IMG/VR virus record: IMGVR_UViG_3300046009_009581
Coordinates: 1-45,590 of that record
Direction: 5' to 3' (one strand)
From: a virus
DNA length: 45,590 bases
The notes under the pieces are model-generated. The model worked only from the letters and a program-made list of their open reading frames with translations. It was not told the DNA's origin and made no database searches. Positions within the stretch are counted from its first letter, which is position 1, and every line of letters starts with the position of its first letter. The position numbers and the translations under genes were made by a program. Below are positions 6,102 to 12,741 of the stretch, piece by piece.

Positions 6102-6284
6102 ATGAAAACATTTAAAGTAGAAGAAACGGTTTTAAAAACAGTTAAACGAGTTTATTTTGTAGATGCTGAAGATGAGGAAACAGCAGTTCATCAAGTGATG
6201 AGTGACGGGAAGGACGTTGATGAGGAGGATGAAGTGGGTGAAGAGGTAATTGACTATAAGGTAAAGAAATACAAATTTAAGTAA
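6102..6284 (+). CDS. Small charged protein, 60 aa
   Basis: Highly charged, with a likely beta-alpha-beta arrangement: VEETVLKTVKRVYFVDAEDEETAVHQVMSDG, then an acidic linker and a basic end (YKVKKYKFK). 'VYFVDAEDEETAVHQV' resembles short phage proteins with a single alpha/beta unit. No function is assigned. Promoter P15 lies in the upstream extension of the frame, which fixes the start. Confidence 0.6.
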   Translation: MKTFKVEETVLKTVKRVYFVDAEDEETAVHQVMSDGKDVDEEDEVGEEVIDYKVKKYKFK

Positions 6285-6291
6285 CCTTAAG

Positions 6292-6323
6292 TTTGGCTTA
6301 GGGGGATTAGGACGTTATATTTA
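6292..6323 (+). promoter_or_regulatory. -33/-7 promoter P16
   Basis: TTTGGC at 6292-6297, a 17-nt gap, and TTATATTTA at 6315-6323. It drives the gene at 6347. Confidence 0.8.
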
Positions 6324-6346
6324 GGTAAATAATAAAAACAGATAAC

Positions 6347-6895
6347 ATGAAAACAGTATTAGAACAATTAATGGAGGTAAATAAAAAATTAGCTGAAATT
6401 GAAAAAGTAGTAATGGGCGCTAGCACAGACGAAGAAATTGAAGCTAAAGTCAAATCACTTTTTCCTACAGATGAAGTTGAATGTGATGGACACTGCGGAT
6501 GCGGATGTGATGAGCCACCAGTGGAAACAGAAGACGAAGGACCAGAATTTGATAGCGCTGGTTTCAGTGAAGCGGATCGAATAGTAACACCCCAACAAGC
6601 AAATACAATTGTGTTCACCAAGGAAGAGCTTATTGACTTTGCCTTCAAGTTGATGGACCGGACAGTAGACGCTTGTAAGGAAGCAGTTGACAGTGCGTTT
6701 GGTGGGATTGATATAGAAGATTTAACAACAATAGAGTTAGGATATGATAATCGTATCACAGTTGAGGTAAATGAAAGATCAATTATCAATGAAATTCAAT
6801 CCGAAATCATCAACACAATTGACTTGGATACTGACTCGATTGAGATAGAAGTGGATAATGTTTTAACAGATATGTTAGACGAGAAAAACAGTTAG
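6347..6895 (+). CDS. Acidic Cys-rich hypothetical protein, 182 aa
   Basis: N-terminal coiled-coil-like helix (about residues 1-25), then an acidic linker containing CDGHCGCGCDEPP near residue 46, a compact Cys/His cluster that could bind a metal. The C-terminal half is helical and acidic. No family is recognised. Single gene with promoter P16 and a terminator at 6929. A 160-codon open frame runs on the opposite strand here but has no promoter or start context. Confidence 0.65.
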   Translation: MKTVLEQLMEVNKKLAEIEKVVMGASTDEEIEAKVKSLFPTDEVECDGHCGCGCDEPPVETEDEGPEFDSAGFSEADRIVTPQQANTIVFTKEELIDFAFKLMDRTVDACKEAVDSAFGGIDIEDLTTIELGYDNRITVEVNERSIINEIQSEIINTIDLDTDSIEIEVDNVLTDMLDEKNS

Positions 6896-6903
6896 ACTTT
6901 TCA

Positions 6904-6950
6904 TGTGTGTTTTTTAATTATACAGGATATGGGCCCATTAGGGCCCTTTC
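6904..6950 (+). terminator. Repeat element plus terminator hairpin
   Basis: TGTGTGTTTTTTAATTATA at 6904-6922 is identical to 3290-3308. It is followed by GGGCCC (6931-6936), ATTA, GGGCCC (6941-6946) and TTT. Confidence 0.7.
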
Positions 6951-6961
6951 CGCTACCTAGG

Positions 6962-6993
6962 TTTGGCCTCTGGTAAAGGTGATGTTATATTTA
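6962..6993 (+). promoter_or_regulatory. -33/-7 promoter P17
   Basis: TTTGGC at 6962-6967, a 17-nt gap, and TTATATTTA at 6985-6993. It drives the gene at 7018. Confidence 0.8.
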
Positions 6994-7017
6994 GTCATAA
7001 TTAAAAACATATATAAC

Positions 7018-7284
7018 ATGAACAAGACAGAAAGAAGAAAAGCGCTTAACAAGCTAGTATTTGAAATGGTAACAAGTTTAGGTTACGAGATAATAGATGA
7101 CGGGGACGGAGGACGTATAACGTTTATCAGACCTGGTAATAAAAATCTTTACGATAGTATTGAATATCATAAATCACGTTTTAGTATTTTTATTTTAAAT
7201 TTTGATGTTAGTGAACAAACTAAAGAAGATAGCAAAACTATAGAGTGGTTCATTGAAACACAAAGAAAATCATTAGATATATAA
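7018..7284 (+). CDS. Hypothetical protein, 88 aa
   Basis: Basic N-terminal helix (NKTERRKALNKLVFEMVTSLGYEIIDDG), then a beta strand region and a final helix. No known domain. The start follows P17. The stop is inside the next promoter region, with no room for a separate terminator except the hairpin that overlaps P18. Confidence 0.6.
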   Translation: MNKTERRKALNKLVFEMVTSLGYEIIDDGDGGRITFIRPGNKNLYDSIEYHKSRFSIFILNFDVSEQTKEDSKTIEWFIETQRKSLDI

Positions 7285-7318
7285 TGTTTGGCCTTCGGGC
7301 CAACATTTGTTATATTCA
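7284..7318 (+). promoter_or_regulatory. Promoter P18 overlapping a UUCG hairpin
   Basis: TTTGGC at 7287-7292, a 17-nt gap, and TTATATTCA at 7310-7318. The upstream box is also the left arm of the hairpin TTGGCC-TTCG-GGCCAA (about 7288-7303), extended by ATGT/ACAT. It could terminate the previous transcript and mark the start of the next. Confidence 0.75.
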
Positions 7319-7343
7319 ATCAATAATTAAAAATTTTAAACAC

Positions 7344-7517
7344 ATGAAAAATCAAAAAACACTTTTGGCGGTTACAGCAGTAATGTTTGTATTATGTACT
7401 TCATTAATAGTTAAAATACCGACCCCATCATTACAAATATTCTTTGGAGCGATAGATTTATTTATTATAACATTGTTCGCCTTTATTTCAACTGAATTTA
7501 AAAATTATAAAGCATGA
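7344..7517 (+). CDS. Small two-helix membrane protein
   Basis: 57 aa with two transmembrane segments (about residues 6-24 and 30-48) joined by a short loop with KIPTP. Inner-membrane location is likely. It starts the operon 7344-7952, and its last codons overlap the next start (ATGA). Function unknown. Confidence 0.65.
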   Translation: MKNQKTLLAVTAVMFVLCTSLIVKIPTPSLQIFFGAIDLFIITLFAFISTEFKNYKA

Positions 7518-7759
7518 GTAAATTTAGAGCAACACAAAACGAATTCAATAATGGGTTCCATATTACATTTGAAAACGGTTATACAGTGAGTGTCCAGTTT
7601 GGTAAAGTTAATTATTCAGATCAAGGTGAGACCACAGCTGAAGTAGCAGTATGGGGTCCAGATGGAGAATGGGTTAGACTAAGTGAGCATGATACTATTA
7701 AAGGATGGTGTGCGCCAAACGAGGTACTTGAAATCATGAACCAGATAGCAAATAAATAA
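7514..7759 (+). CDS. Hypothetical protein, 81 aa
   Basis: Beta-rich soluble protein: NGFHITFENGYTVSVQFGKVNYSDQGETTAEVAVWGPDGEWVRL, ending in a helix with CAPNEVLEIMNQI. It resembles small phage proteins of alternating strands and W/G turns. It overlaps the upstream membrane gene by 4 nt, so translation is coupled. Confidence 0.65.
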   Translation: MSKFRATQNEFNNGFHITFENGYTVSVQFGKVNYSDQGETTAEVAVWGPDGEWVRLSEHDTIKGWCAPNEVLEIMNQIANK

Positions 7760-7760
7760 C

Positions 7761-7952
7761 ATGGCAGATAACAATACATCAAGCGGAATAGGGGTTGGAA
7801 CAACATTATTTATAGTGTTTCTGATCCTTAAATTAACCGGGAACATCAGTTGGAGTTGGCTCTGGGTCACTAGCCCACTCTGGATCCCACTAGCGGTAGG
7901 TGTCCTACTGATAGGGGTAATAGGGGTAGCGTTACTCTTCCTTAAAAAGTAG
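7761..7952 (+). CDS. Two-helix phage membrane protein (Fragile-X-F-like)
   Basis: 63 aa with helix 1 (TTLFIVFLILKLTGNI), the motif SWSWLWVTSPLWIPLAVG, then helix 2 ending in KK. This pattern is typical of the phage family often named 'transmembrane Fragile-X-F protein', found in many unrelated phages with no known function. It directly follows 7514-7759 in a membrane-flavoured operon. Confidence 0.75.
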   Translation: MADNNTSSGIGVGTTLFIVFLILKLTGNISWSWLWVTSPLWIPLAVGVLLIGVIGVALLFLKK

Positions 7953-7963
7953 GTCACCTCTTG

Positions 7964-7995
7964 CTTGGCCTCGTGTATCATTTTTATTATATTTA
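7964..7995 (+). promoter_or_regulatory. -33/-7 promoter P19
   Basis: CTTGGC at 7964-7969, a 17-nt gap, and TTATATTTA at 7987-7995. It drives the three-gene unit 8022-8630. Confidence 0.75.
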
Positions 7996-8021
7996 ATCAT
8001 AATTAAAAAATAATAACACAT

Positions 8022-8270
8022 ATGAGCTACAGATTAGAAAGCGAAGCACCACAGACAACAGTTGAAAGAACAATTGAAAACATCTTAACCAACAACGGTA
8101 TCAAGCAGGATGAAATACAATTCCGAGGCCCAGAACGTATGTTGAGAATTGGTTACTGGGAACGTATAAACGAGAGCATAATGTCTCAATTATCAGGTCT
8201 GATAATGGTTGAGATAGACATGTACGATGACGATTGTGGTTATTTATTCAGTTACCAAGTTAATCAATAA
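8022..8270 (+). CDS. Hypothetical protein, 82 aa
   Basis: Soluble alpha/beta protein of unknown function (helix VERTIENILTNNGIKQDEIQF, then strands). First gene of an operon with 8272 and 8421. The start is in the AACACATATG context after P19. Confidence 0.6.
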   Translation: MSYRLESEAPQTTVERTIENILTNNGIKQDEIQFRGPERMLRIGYWERINESIMSQLSGLIMVEIDMYDDDCGYLFSYQVNQ

Positions 8271-8271
8271 T

Positions 8272-8424
8272 ATGAAGTACACTCCAGCAATGCAACAGGT
8301 AGTAATGACACTACAACAGTATGGGATTGACAACCCATCACCAAATCAAGTAGCATTAATCGCTTCAGACATAGGTGAAAAATTAACAGACGCTCAAATC
8401 ATTTATATATCAGATAACATATGA
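8272..8424 (+). CDS. Hypothetical protein, 50 aa
   Basis: Short helical protein (MKYTPAMQQVVMTLQQYGID...). The frame is open upstream, but ATG 8272 directly after the previous stop is the natural start. The last codons overlap the next ATG by 4 nt. Function unknown. Confidence 0.6.
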   Translation: MKYTPAMQQVVMTLQQYGIDNPSPNQVALIASDIGEKLTDAQIIYISDNI

Positions 8425-8630
8425 TTAAATTAAAATTATTTATCGAAGACAATTTCGATCGTTTCTCAGACCTAGATGAGAGCGAAGTACTAGAGCTAGA
8501 CGCTCACTATATGGACGACGACATTGTCAACTACCTGAAAGACAACGGCAAATTTGAGCACAACGGGATCTGTGTTTACTATGTTAAGGGTCCTGATGAG
8601 GTACATGTTGAAAATCTTAATGTGGATTAG
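8421..8630 (+). CDS. Acidic hypothetical protein, 69 aa
   Basis: Strongly acidic, with IEDNFDRFSDLDESEVLELDAHYMDDDIVNYLKDNGKFEHNGICVYYVKGPDEVHVE. Helix-rich N-terminus, then two strands. Last gene of its operon, followed by an unusual gene-free region. Confidence 0.6.
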   Translation: MIKLKLFIEDNFDRFSDLDESEVLELDAHYMDDDIVNYLKDNGKFEHNGICVYYVKGPDEVHVENLNVD

Positions 8631-8898
8631 TATGTCCTGATCTTCCTGCACCACGGGATCGCGCGTGTACACGTATATATATGATACGGTACATATGCCT
8701 GTGTACTCCCCCACGCGTTGGTATCCATATACGTGGTACCGGATAGTCCTGGTGGAATAGACGCACCTTCAACTCGTAAACGATTTTCCCACACCGATTC
8801 GTATATACATATATATGCTCCCACAACACACTCCAATTTCCGAAATAACCCTTTTAATAACAAATGTGAAATCTCAAATCTCCTCTTTTAACAAAAAG
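8631..8898. other. Gene-free region with alternating purine-pyrimidine tracts
   Basis: About 268 bp with no supported gene. Positions 8661-8683 are a perfect alternation of purine and pyrimidine that contains the palindrome CGTGTACACG (8664-8673). A second alternating tract covers 8800-8818. GGTACC and ACGCGT palindromes lie between. Such DNA is prone to Z-form or cruciform structure. An origin, a regulator-binding array or a nucleoid site are all possible. Three overlapping minus-strand ORFs here have no promoter or start context and are not called. Confidence 0.5.
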
Positions 8899-8930
8899 TT
8901 TGGCTATCGGGGAATATATACGTATATTTA
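8899..8930 (+). promoter_or_regulatory. -33/-7 promoter P20 with palindrome
   Basis: TTTGGC at 8899-8904, a 17-nt gap, and GTATATTTA at 8922-8930. The 12-bp palindrome ATATACGTATAT (8916-8927) overlaps the -7 box and is an operator candidate. Confidence 0.7.
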
Positions 8931-8951
8931 TATATAATAAAAATTAAGGTT

Positions 8952-9209
8952 ATGATATCATCAAGAGCAATTAGAAAAGGTATTACAGTCAAGTTTGACG
9001 GTAAAGTAGTAGACAAACCAACCGTTATAGAAGCAAGTAAAACGTGGGAACCAAAGCATGAAACGTTATTCATGAAACTATTGAAGCAGGGTGGTAAATT
9101 CACTGCTAACGGCGTTATAGTCGAAGTAATACCACAGGAACAACTACTAACTTCACGAGGTGAAAAAGATGGTGGCATCATCACTTCAGATCCATTAGCA
9201 CGATTCTAA
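8952..9209 (+). CDS. Hypothetical protein, 85 aa
   Basis: Basic soluble protein: SRAIRKGITVKFDGKVVDKPTVIEASKTW... then FMKLLKQGGKFTANGVIVEVIPQEQ. Likely a small beta domain plus a helix. It starts with the AAGGTTATG context after P20 and heads the operon 8952-9494. Function unknown. Confidence 0.65.
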   Translation: MISSRAIRKGITVKFDGKVVDKPTVIEASKTWEPKHETLFMKLLKQGGKFTANGVIVEVIPQEQLLTSRGEKDGGIITSDPLARF

Positions 9210-9210
9210 T

Positions 9211-9387
9211 ATGAAAGAAGGACAATACGTTATCATAGATCTTAGAAACATGGGTTATATGAAAGATAAAGATGGTAATATTATTTATTATAATACAGAA
9301 GAAGAAGCCCGTAACATATGTGGATTATATGAGTTTGTAGATGCTTGGGTAATGAAATTAATATATAACCATAAAGAAGAATTATGA
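9211..9387 (+). CDS. 58-aa hypothetical protein
   Basis: Starts 2 nt after the previous stop. 'GQYVIIDLRNMGYMKDKDGNI..YNTEEEARNICGLYEFVDAWVMKLIY' has the look of a small phage protein with a beta hairpin and a helix. The last codons overlap the next ATG by 4 nt. No known family. Confidence 0.6.
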   Translation: MKEGQYVIIDLRNMGYMKDKDGNIIYYNTEEEARNICGLYEFVDAWVMKLIYNHKEEL

Positions 9388-9494
9388 AAGAAAACCCACT
9401 ATTACGTTGGATAGAATTGTTAGCCTGGTTTGGAGTAATATTAGGAATGTTATTACTAGGCACACATGTAATAACAACATTCGCAAAATATTAG
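9384..9494 (+). CDS. 36-aa single-pass membrane peptide
   Basis: One transmembrane helix (about residues 12-32: LLAWFGVILGMLLLGTHVI...). Overlaps the previous gene by ATGA. Its small size and position at the end of a small operon fit a phage membrane microprotein of unknown role. Confidence 0.55.
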   Translation: MKENPLLRWIELLAWFGVILGMLLLGTHVITTFAKY

Positions 9495-9662
9495 CCCCGC
9501 TCGCGAGGGGATCGTAAAACACAGTAAGCCTCTGAGCTCGTACCAGCTACACTATCATGGTGTAGGCGAATCTCAAGTAACTGTTCTCATCGTATAGGAG
9601 ATAGGATATTAGTTAGCCTTTGCAAATATCTGACGTCGTTTCCCCACTTTAAAAGGCAACAT
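9495..9662 (+). ncRNA. Structured gene-free region before a tRNA-like element
   Basis: 168 bp without a supported ORF. A CCCC/GGGG hairpin around TCGCGA (9495-9510) directly follows a stop codon and may act as terminator. A 6-bp stem CTACAC/GTGTAG with the 7-nt loop TATCATG, the size of an anticodon arm, lies near 9547-9565. No T-arm motif (GGTTCGA) is present, so no complete tRNA can be called. It may be a processed leader of the RNA at 9663. Confidence 0.35.
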
Positions 9663-9768
9663 AGTCAGGTGGCGTTTTGGCAAGCGCGGCACCTTCCAGG
9701 GTTGAGACTAACAGCTAATGGCACTCAGAATGATAAAGCTGAAGCAGGTTCGATTCCTGCCCTGACTA
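9663..9768 (+). tRNA. tRNA-like RNA, isotype unclear
   Basis: The acceptor AGTCAGG (9663-9669) pairs perfectly with CCTGACT (9761-9767), with A as discriminator. The T-arm GCAGG-TTCGATT-CCTGC is perfect, and D-arm stem GCG/CGC with GG in the loop is present. The total of 106 nt is long. The anticodon arm is poor: the best fit around CTTCCAG (TCC, Gly) or TTCCAGG (CCA, Trp) leaves two or more mismatches. An AGCT/AGCT pairing closes a long loop in the variable region. It may be a class II tRNA with an insertion, a decayed tRNA, or a tRNA mimic. CCA is not encoded. Confidence 0.55.
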
Positions 9769-9782
9769 CTAAATTTAAAATT

Positions 9783-10337
9783 ATGAAATATATTTTCATT
9801 ATAGGTTTATTATCTGTTATCAATAGGATACCAGTGAGTAATTACTCAGTTACTCCTACAATTCAATGTAGTAACATAATAATTGGTGACTCACAATCAC
9901 CATATGTTGATTGGGGTAGTGAAGAGTTTAAACTCATCAACTCTAAACCAGGTTCATCTAGTTTATGGGAAGGTGGTAAAACATTAACTTGGTTATTATA
10001 TGCTGTTAAAGCATATAAAATAGATACAACAGTTTGTAATGTAGTTATTTGTATTGGTACAAATGGTGGATTTAATAAAAAAGATAATATATCTGGATTA
10101 GTAAATGAATTATATGTTAAGTTTCCAAAAGCTAAACTATTTGTAATTCAAGGCTCTTGGGGTTGGGGTGGTGTATCAAATAAAACCGAATCCACAGTAA
10201 GAGCATATTATTTGGAATTTGAAAAATTAGGTGTCACTATAGTTGAACCACCAATTGGTAAAATTGAACCACATGGTAAAAAACCAATTTATCAAACAAT
10301 AGGTAAAAATTTAGATAATTTAATATGGCAAAAGTAA
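9783..10337 (+). CDS. Exported SGNH/GDSL-type esterase candidate
   Basis: 184 aa. The first 20 residues (MKYIFIIGLLSVINRIPVSN) look like a signal peptide. GDSQS (about residues 36-40) gives the nucleophile-Ser block of SGNH hydrolases, and CIGTNGG near 90-96 fits the block with Gly-x-Asn (here GTN). A C-terminal catalytic Asp/His pair is not obvious (EPHGKKP may hold the His). Substrate unknown; cell-wall or surface polysaccharide deacylation is a guess. The frame is open from 9669 through the tRNA-like gene, but only ATG 9783 is usable. It overlaps the next gene by 13 nt. Confidence 0.65.
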   Translation: MKYIFIIGLLSVINRIPVSNYSVTPTIQCSNIIIGDSQSPYVDWGSEEFKLINSKPGSSSLWEGGKTLTWLLYAVKAYKIDTTVCNVVICIGTNGGFNKKDNISGLVNELYVKFPKAKLFVIQGSWGWGGVSNKTESTVRAYYLEFEKLGVTIVEPPIGKIEPHGKKPIYQTIGKNLDNLIWQK

Positions 10338-10564
10338 TACTAGAATTTGGAGAAGACGAGATAGAAGATGCTCGTGTAGCAATAGACGGACACAAGTATA
10401 GACATTTCATTTGGGAACTAGATCAAAAACTTCGTAGCGTTCATAAACATGGTGCTGCGCTTGAAGGTAGAGGTGAAGCAACTGAAGCTGAAATGGATGT
10501 CTGCTACCGCTTAAGAGACATCATTAGAGATATGTTACAAGAAGATAATTTAACAATAGAATAA
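10325..10564 (+). CDS. Conserved phage protein, 79 aa
   Basis: Helical acidic protein. 'DARVAIDGHKYRHFIWELDQKLRSVHKHGA...MDVCYRLRDIIRDML' matches a small protein family frequent in tailed phages (DGxKxxxxxWELDxxLRS core). Function unknown. It overlaps the esterase gene and is followed 2 nt later by 10567. Confidence 0.7.
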   Translation: MAKVILEFGEDEIEDARVAIDGHKYRHFIWELDQKLRSVHKHGAALEGRGEATEAEMDVCYRLRDIIRDMLQEDNLTIE

Positions 10565-10566
10565 AA

Positions 10567-10749
10567 ATGGCAATACTACAACGAATTGAAACTACTCATT
10601 ACATCTATGAGTATGAGTTAACTGATGAGGAACTAGAACTCTATGAAACAGATGAGGACGCGTTCTGGGAACAAATAGATGAAGATGGATGGAGCGACCC
10701 TGATTGGGATGTTGATTCAACACCTATAGAATATAAATTAATAAAATAA
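10567..10749 (+). CDS. Acidic hypothetical protein, 60 aa
   Basis: Very acidic (ELTDEELELYETDEDAFWEQIDEDGWSDPDWDVDSTP). Tightly packed after 10325-10564. Resembles short phage acidic proteins with ExxYExDExxFW segments. No function is known. Confidence 0.6.
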   Translation: MAILQRIETTHYIYEYELTDEELELYETDEDAFWEQIDEDGWSDPDWDVDSTPIEYKLIK

Positions 10750-10756
10750 ATAAGTT

Positions 10757-10921
10757 ATGATACAAATTATTTTTTGGGTTGTTTTAACAACTCTACACGC
10801 GATAAATGCTCGTTTATCTAAAGATAAACCAACTGGGTTTTGGTATAAGTCATCTTGGTTTTTCTTAGGATGGTCCACGTTAGCTACATTATATGCTATA
10901 GGTGAGTATTTCACCGCTTAA
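10757..10921 (+). CDS. 54-aa membrane protein
   Basis: Two hydrophobic segments (IIFWVVLTTLHAINA; SWFFLGWSTLATLYAIGEYF) joined by a basic loop with SKDKPTGFWYKS. It starts 7 nt after the previous stop and ends 30 nt before a terminator, closing the operon from 9783. Function unknown. Confidence 0.6.
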   Translation: MIQIIFWVVLTTLHAINARLSKDKPTGFWYKSSWFFLGWSTLATLYAIGEYFTA

Positions 10922-10950
10922 TATATCTGTATATACGTAGGAAGATGTGA

Positions 10951-10987
10951 AATGGAGGGTCCCATATGGGGTTCTCCATTTTCTTTT
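10951..10987 (+). terminator. Intrinsic terminator
   Basis: Outer stem AATGGAG (10951-10957) / CTCCATT (10974-10980), inner palindrome CCCATATGGG (10961-10970), then TTCTTTT. Ends the 9783-10921 operon. Confidence 0.8.
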
Positions 10988-10989
10988 AA

Positions 10990-10997
10990 TATTTATT
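10990..10997 (+). promoter_or_regulatory. Putative late box
   Basis: TATTTATT 3 nt before ATG 11001. It is a one-base variant of the ATATTTATA motif found upstream of several late genes and fits a T4-late-type element read in the opposite sense. Confidence 0.4.
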
Positions 10998-11000
10998 GAC

Positions 11001-11708
11001 ATGATAAAATTAGTCACATTGTTAAAAGAGATTACTAACCCATATAGTGTAGAATGGGTAGAACCTGATACGGCTTATTTTACTCAAGAATTAAGTGAGT
11101 TACTTGGGAATGAAATGAGGTTTTCTAAAAAAGAATTCTTTCATCCACAAAACTATGATTTAATGTATTCATTGTTTCCTCACACATTTAAAATGATTGC
11201 AGAACACTCAAAAGGATCTGAAGTGGAAAATAAACAAGAAATTAAAGATATATTGTTAAACAAAGAAATATCGGATTTAATGAATGATTGGGGTGATTTT
11301 AGACATACCCTAATGAAAGATTCTGAAGCAAAAAAAGAAGCTTTGAGTTTATTTAAAAAAGGTAAAATGGAAGAATGGCCTGATGATAAAATTAATAAAA
11401 CTTTTTACATGGGAGCATTCAAGAAATTATTCCCAAAAATGTTTAAAGACACAACTTCTTCTGGTTTAATGAAACAAATGAAAGGGGAAACTGGTGAAAC
11501 TGAACCTCATTTCAAAGGTTACGAAAAAAATATCCAAGATTTTAGAAACGAAAAACATAGAAAACTCCCCGCACCATTTATTATGAAACTACCATCAGGT
11601 GGAAGAGAAGGAAATGAATACACATTAATTGGTGGTCATAAACGTTCAACAATAGCTCACCAATTAAACATACCAATAAAAGTTTGGTTTATAGATTTAA
11701 TAAAATGA
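11001..11708 (+). CDS. ParB-like-fold candidate with MIKLxxLLxE leader
   Basis: 235 aa. Residues 1-10 (MIKLVTLLKE) are the leader shared with the proteins at 11705, 37829 and 39846 and end in LKE, the (L/I)xE form cut by T4-type prohead proteases. The middle is helical and charged. The end (LIGGHKRSTIAHQLNIPIKVWFID, GGHKR at about 211-215) looks like the ParB/sulfiredoxin-fold signature GxRR followed by a helix and a strand. No catalytic claim can be made. A terminator and the putative late box precede it, and translation is coupled to 11705 by ATGA. Head-packaging is inference from the leader. Confidence 0.6.
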   Translation: MIKLVTLLKEITNPYSVEWVEPDTAYFTQELSELLGNEMRFSKKEFFHPQNYDLMYSLFPHTFKMIAEHSKGSEVENKQEIKDILLNKEISDLMNDWGDFRHTLMKDSEAKKEALSLFKKGKMEEWPDDKINKTFYMGAFKKLFPKMFKDTTSSGLMKQMKGETGETEPHFKGYEKNIQDFRNEKHRKLPAPFIMKLPSGGREGNEYTLIGGHKRSTIAHQLNIPIKVWFIDLIK

Positions 11709-12664
11709 TAAAATTAACTGATTTACTTGGAGAATTAGATTTACGAGGTGGAGACCTAGATGAAAATATCACCTTAGAACAAGTATTGATTGCGTTCTTA
11801 GAAGACTTTCAAATACCTGAAGATGAGTTCTTTACTGTAAGTAGAGGTAAATTTAACTCTGAGAAATTTGATTTAAAACCAGATACTATATTTAACCCTC
11901 GTATAATTAAGAAAACAACTATTATAGCAGATGGTGAGTACGAGTTTATAGTACCTTCTTCTTATCGTGGTACTTTATATTTAGTAAATACTAAAGGTAC
12001 TACTTTAGATACTTATGTAGTTGGTCAAGTAGAAATAGAAAAAATATATGTTAACGCTAATTCTGGTAGAACTAAACCATATCGTTTACCTGGCGCAGAA
12101 ATAAGTTTAACTTATATTAACCCCAAATATCGTGGTAAAGGTTTAGGTGTTAAGATGTACACCATGTTACTTGACGCTTATAAAACTGTTTTCTCAGACA
12201 ATATTTTATACCCAGCGAGTTGGAATTTATGGATGAATAAATTAGCTCCTATAGGTTTACAAAGTGGTAATTTTGTGGGTGCTGAGGTAGCAGGGATTAT
12301 AATCCCACTCACACCTGAAGATATTGGTAACACTGATTTAATGCAGGGTATAGGGGTAGATCACTTAATTTTAACCATTGAGCCACCTCAAGTGTTACTT
12401 GACATTAAACAGGCTTTATCGGGGTTATCTTTAACTAAAAGTGACTATGGTATATATGAACCTACTTCAAATCTTAAAGTAACTCGATTGGATGAAATTG
12501 TTGATGAATCTAGTTCAATTGAAGAAGTAATTGAGGGCGCTGATTTAATGCAAATGGTTGGTCAAAGAGACGATGATGGATACTCAATTATAGTAGTGGC
12601 TACTCAGGATGCTTTAGCAATTGTTCGTGAAGAAGGTGACGATGTTATATTAGAGATTGTGTAA
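11705..12664 (+). CDS. GNAT acetyltransferase candidate with MIKLxxLLxE leader
   Basis: 319 aa. Residues 1-10 (MIKLTDLLGE) are the shared leader. YRGKGLGVKMYTMLLDAY (142-159) is a GNAT motif A, (R/Q)GxGxG/A, that binds the acetyl-CoA pyrophosphate, preceded by a beta strand (AEISLTYINPKY). The last 110 residues are acidic and of unknown fold, possibly an extra substrate-binding domain. GNATs transfer an acetyl group to an amine; the substrate here is unknown, perhaps a host protein. The ATG overlaps the stop of 11001-11708 (ATGA), which excludes the longer frame from 11684. Confidence 0.65.
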   Translation: MIKLTDLLGELDLRGGDLDENITLEQVLIAFLEDFQIPEDEFFTVSRGKFNSEKFDLKPDTIFNPRIIKKTTIIADGEYEFIVPSSYRGTLYLVNTKGTTLDTYVVGQVEIEKIYVNANSGRTKPYRLPGAEISLTYINPKYRGKGLGVKMYTMLLDAYKTVFSDNILYPASWNLWMNKLAPIGLQSGNFVGAEVAGIIIPLTPEDIGNTDLMQGIGVDHLILTIEPPQVLLDIKQALSGLSLTKSDYGIYEPTSNLKVTRLDEIVDESSSIEEVIEGADLMQMVGQRDDDGYSIIVVATQDALAIVREEGDDVILEIV

Positions 12665-12688
12665 TTTTGTAACCTCTCCGGTTGAATG

Positions 12689-12720
12689 TTTGGCTTCCGG
12701 GTGAATTGATGTTATATTTA
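12689..12720 (+). promoter_or_regulatory. -33/-7 promoter P21
   Basis: TTTGGC at 12689-12694, a 17-nt gap, and TTATATTTA at 12712-12720. It drives the gene at 12742. Confidence 0.8.
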
Positions 12721-12741
12721 GATATAATAAAAATTAAGGTT

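Noticed and set aside
6307-6789. 160-codon open frame on the minus strand opposite the Cys-rich protein
   Set aside because: Ser/Thr-rich composition typical of an antisense shadow, no promoter and no start context.
8496-8863. Overlapping minus-strand ORFs in the gene-free region
   Set aside because: No promoter, no start context, mutually overlapping, and odd composition (many Cys, Arg, Tyr).
24-8930. Regularly recurring short repeats that could suggest a CRISPR-like array
   Set aside because: The repeats are promoters, each followed by a gene; distances vary and there are no short unique spacers.
9495-9768. A tmRNA made of the 9495-9662 leader and the tRNA-like 3' end
   Set aside because: The acceptor 5' strand lies at 9663, only about 100 nt from the 3' strand, and no tag-like reading frame ending in ALAA is present.
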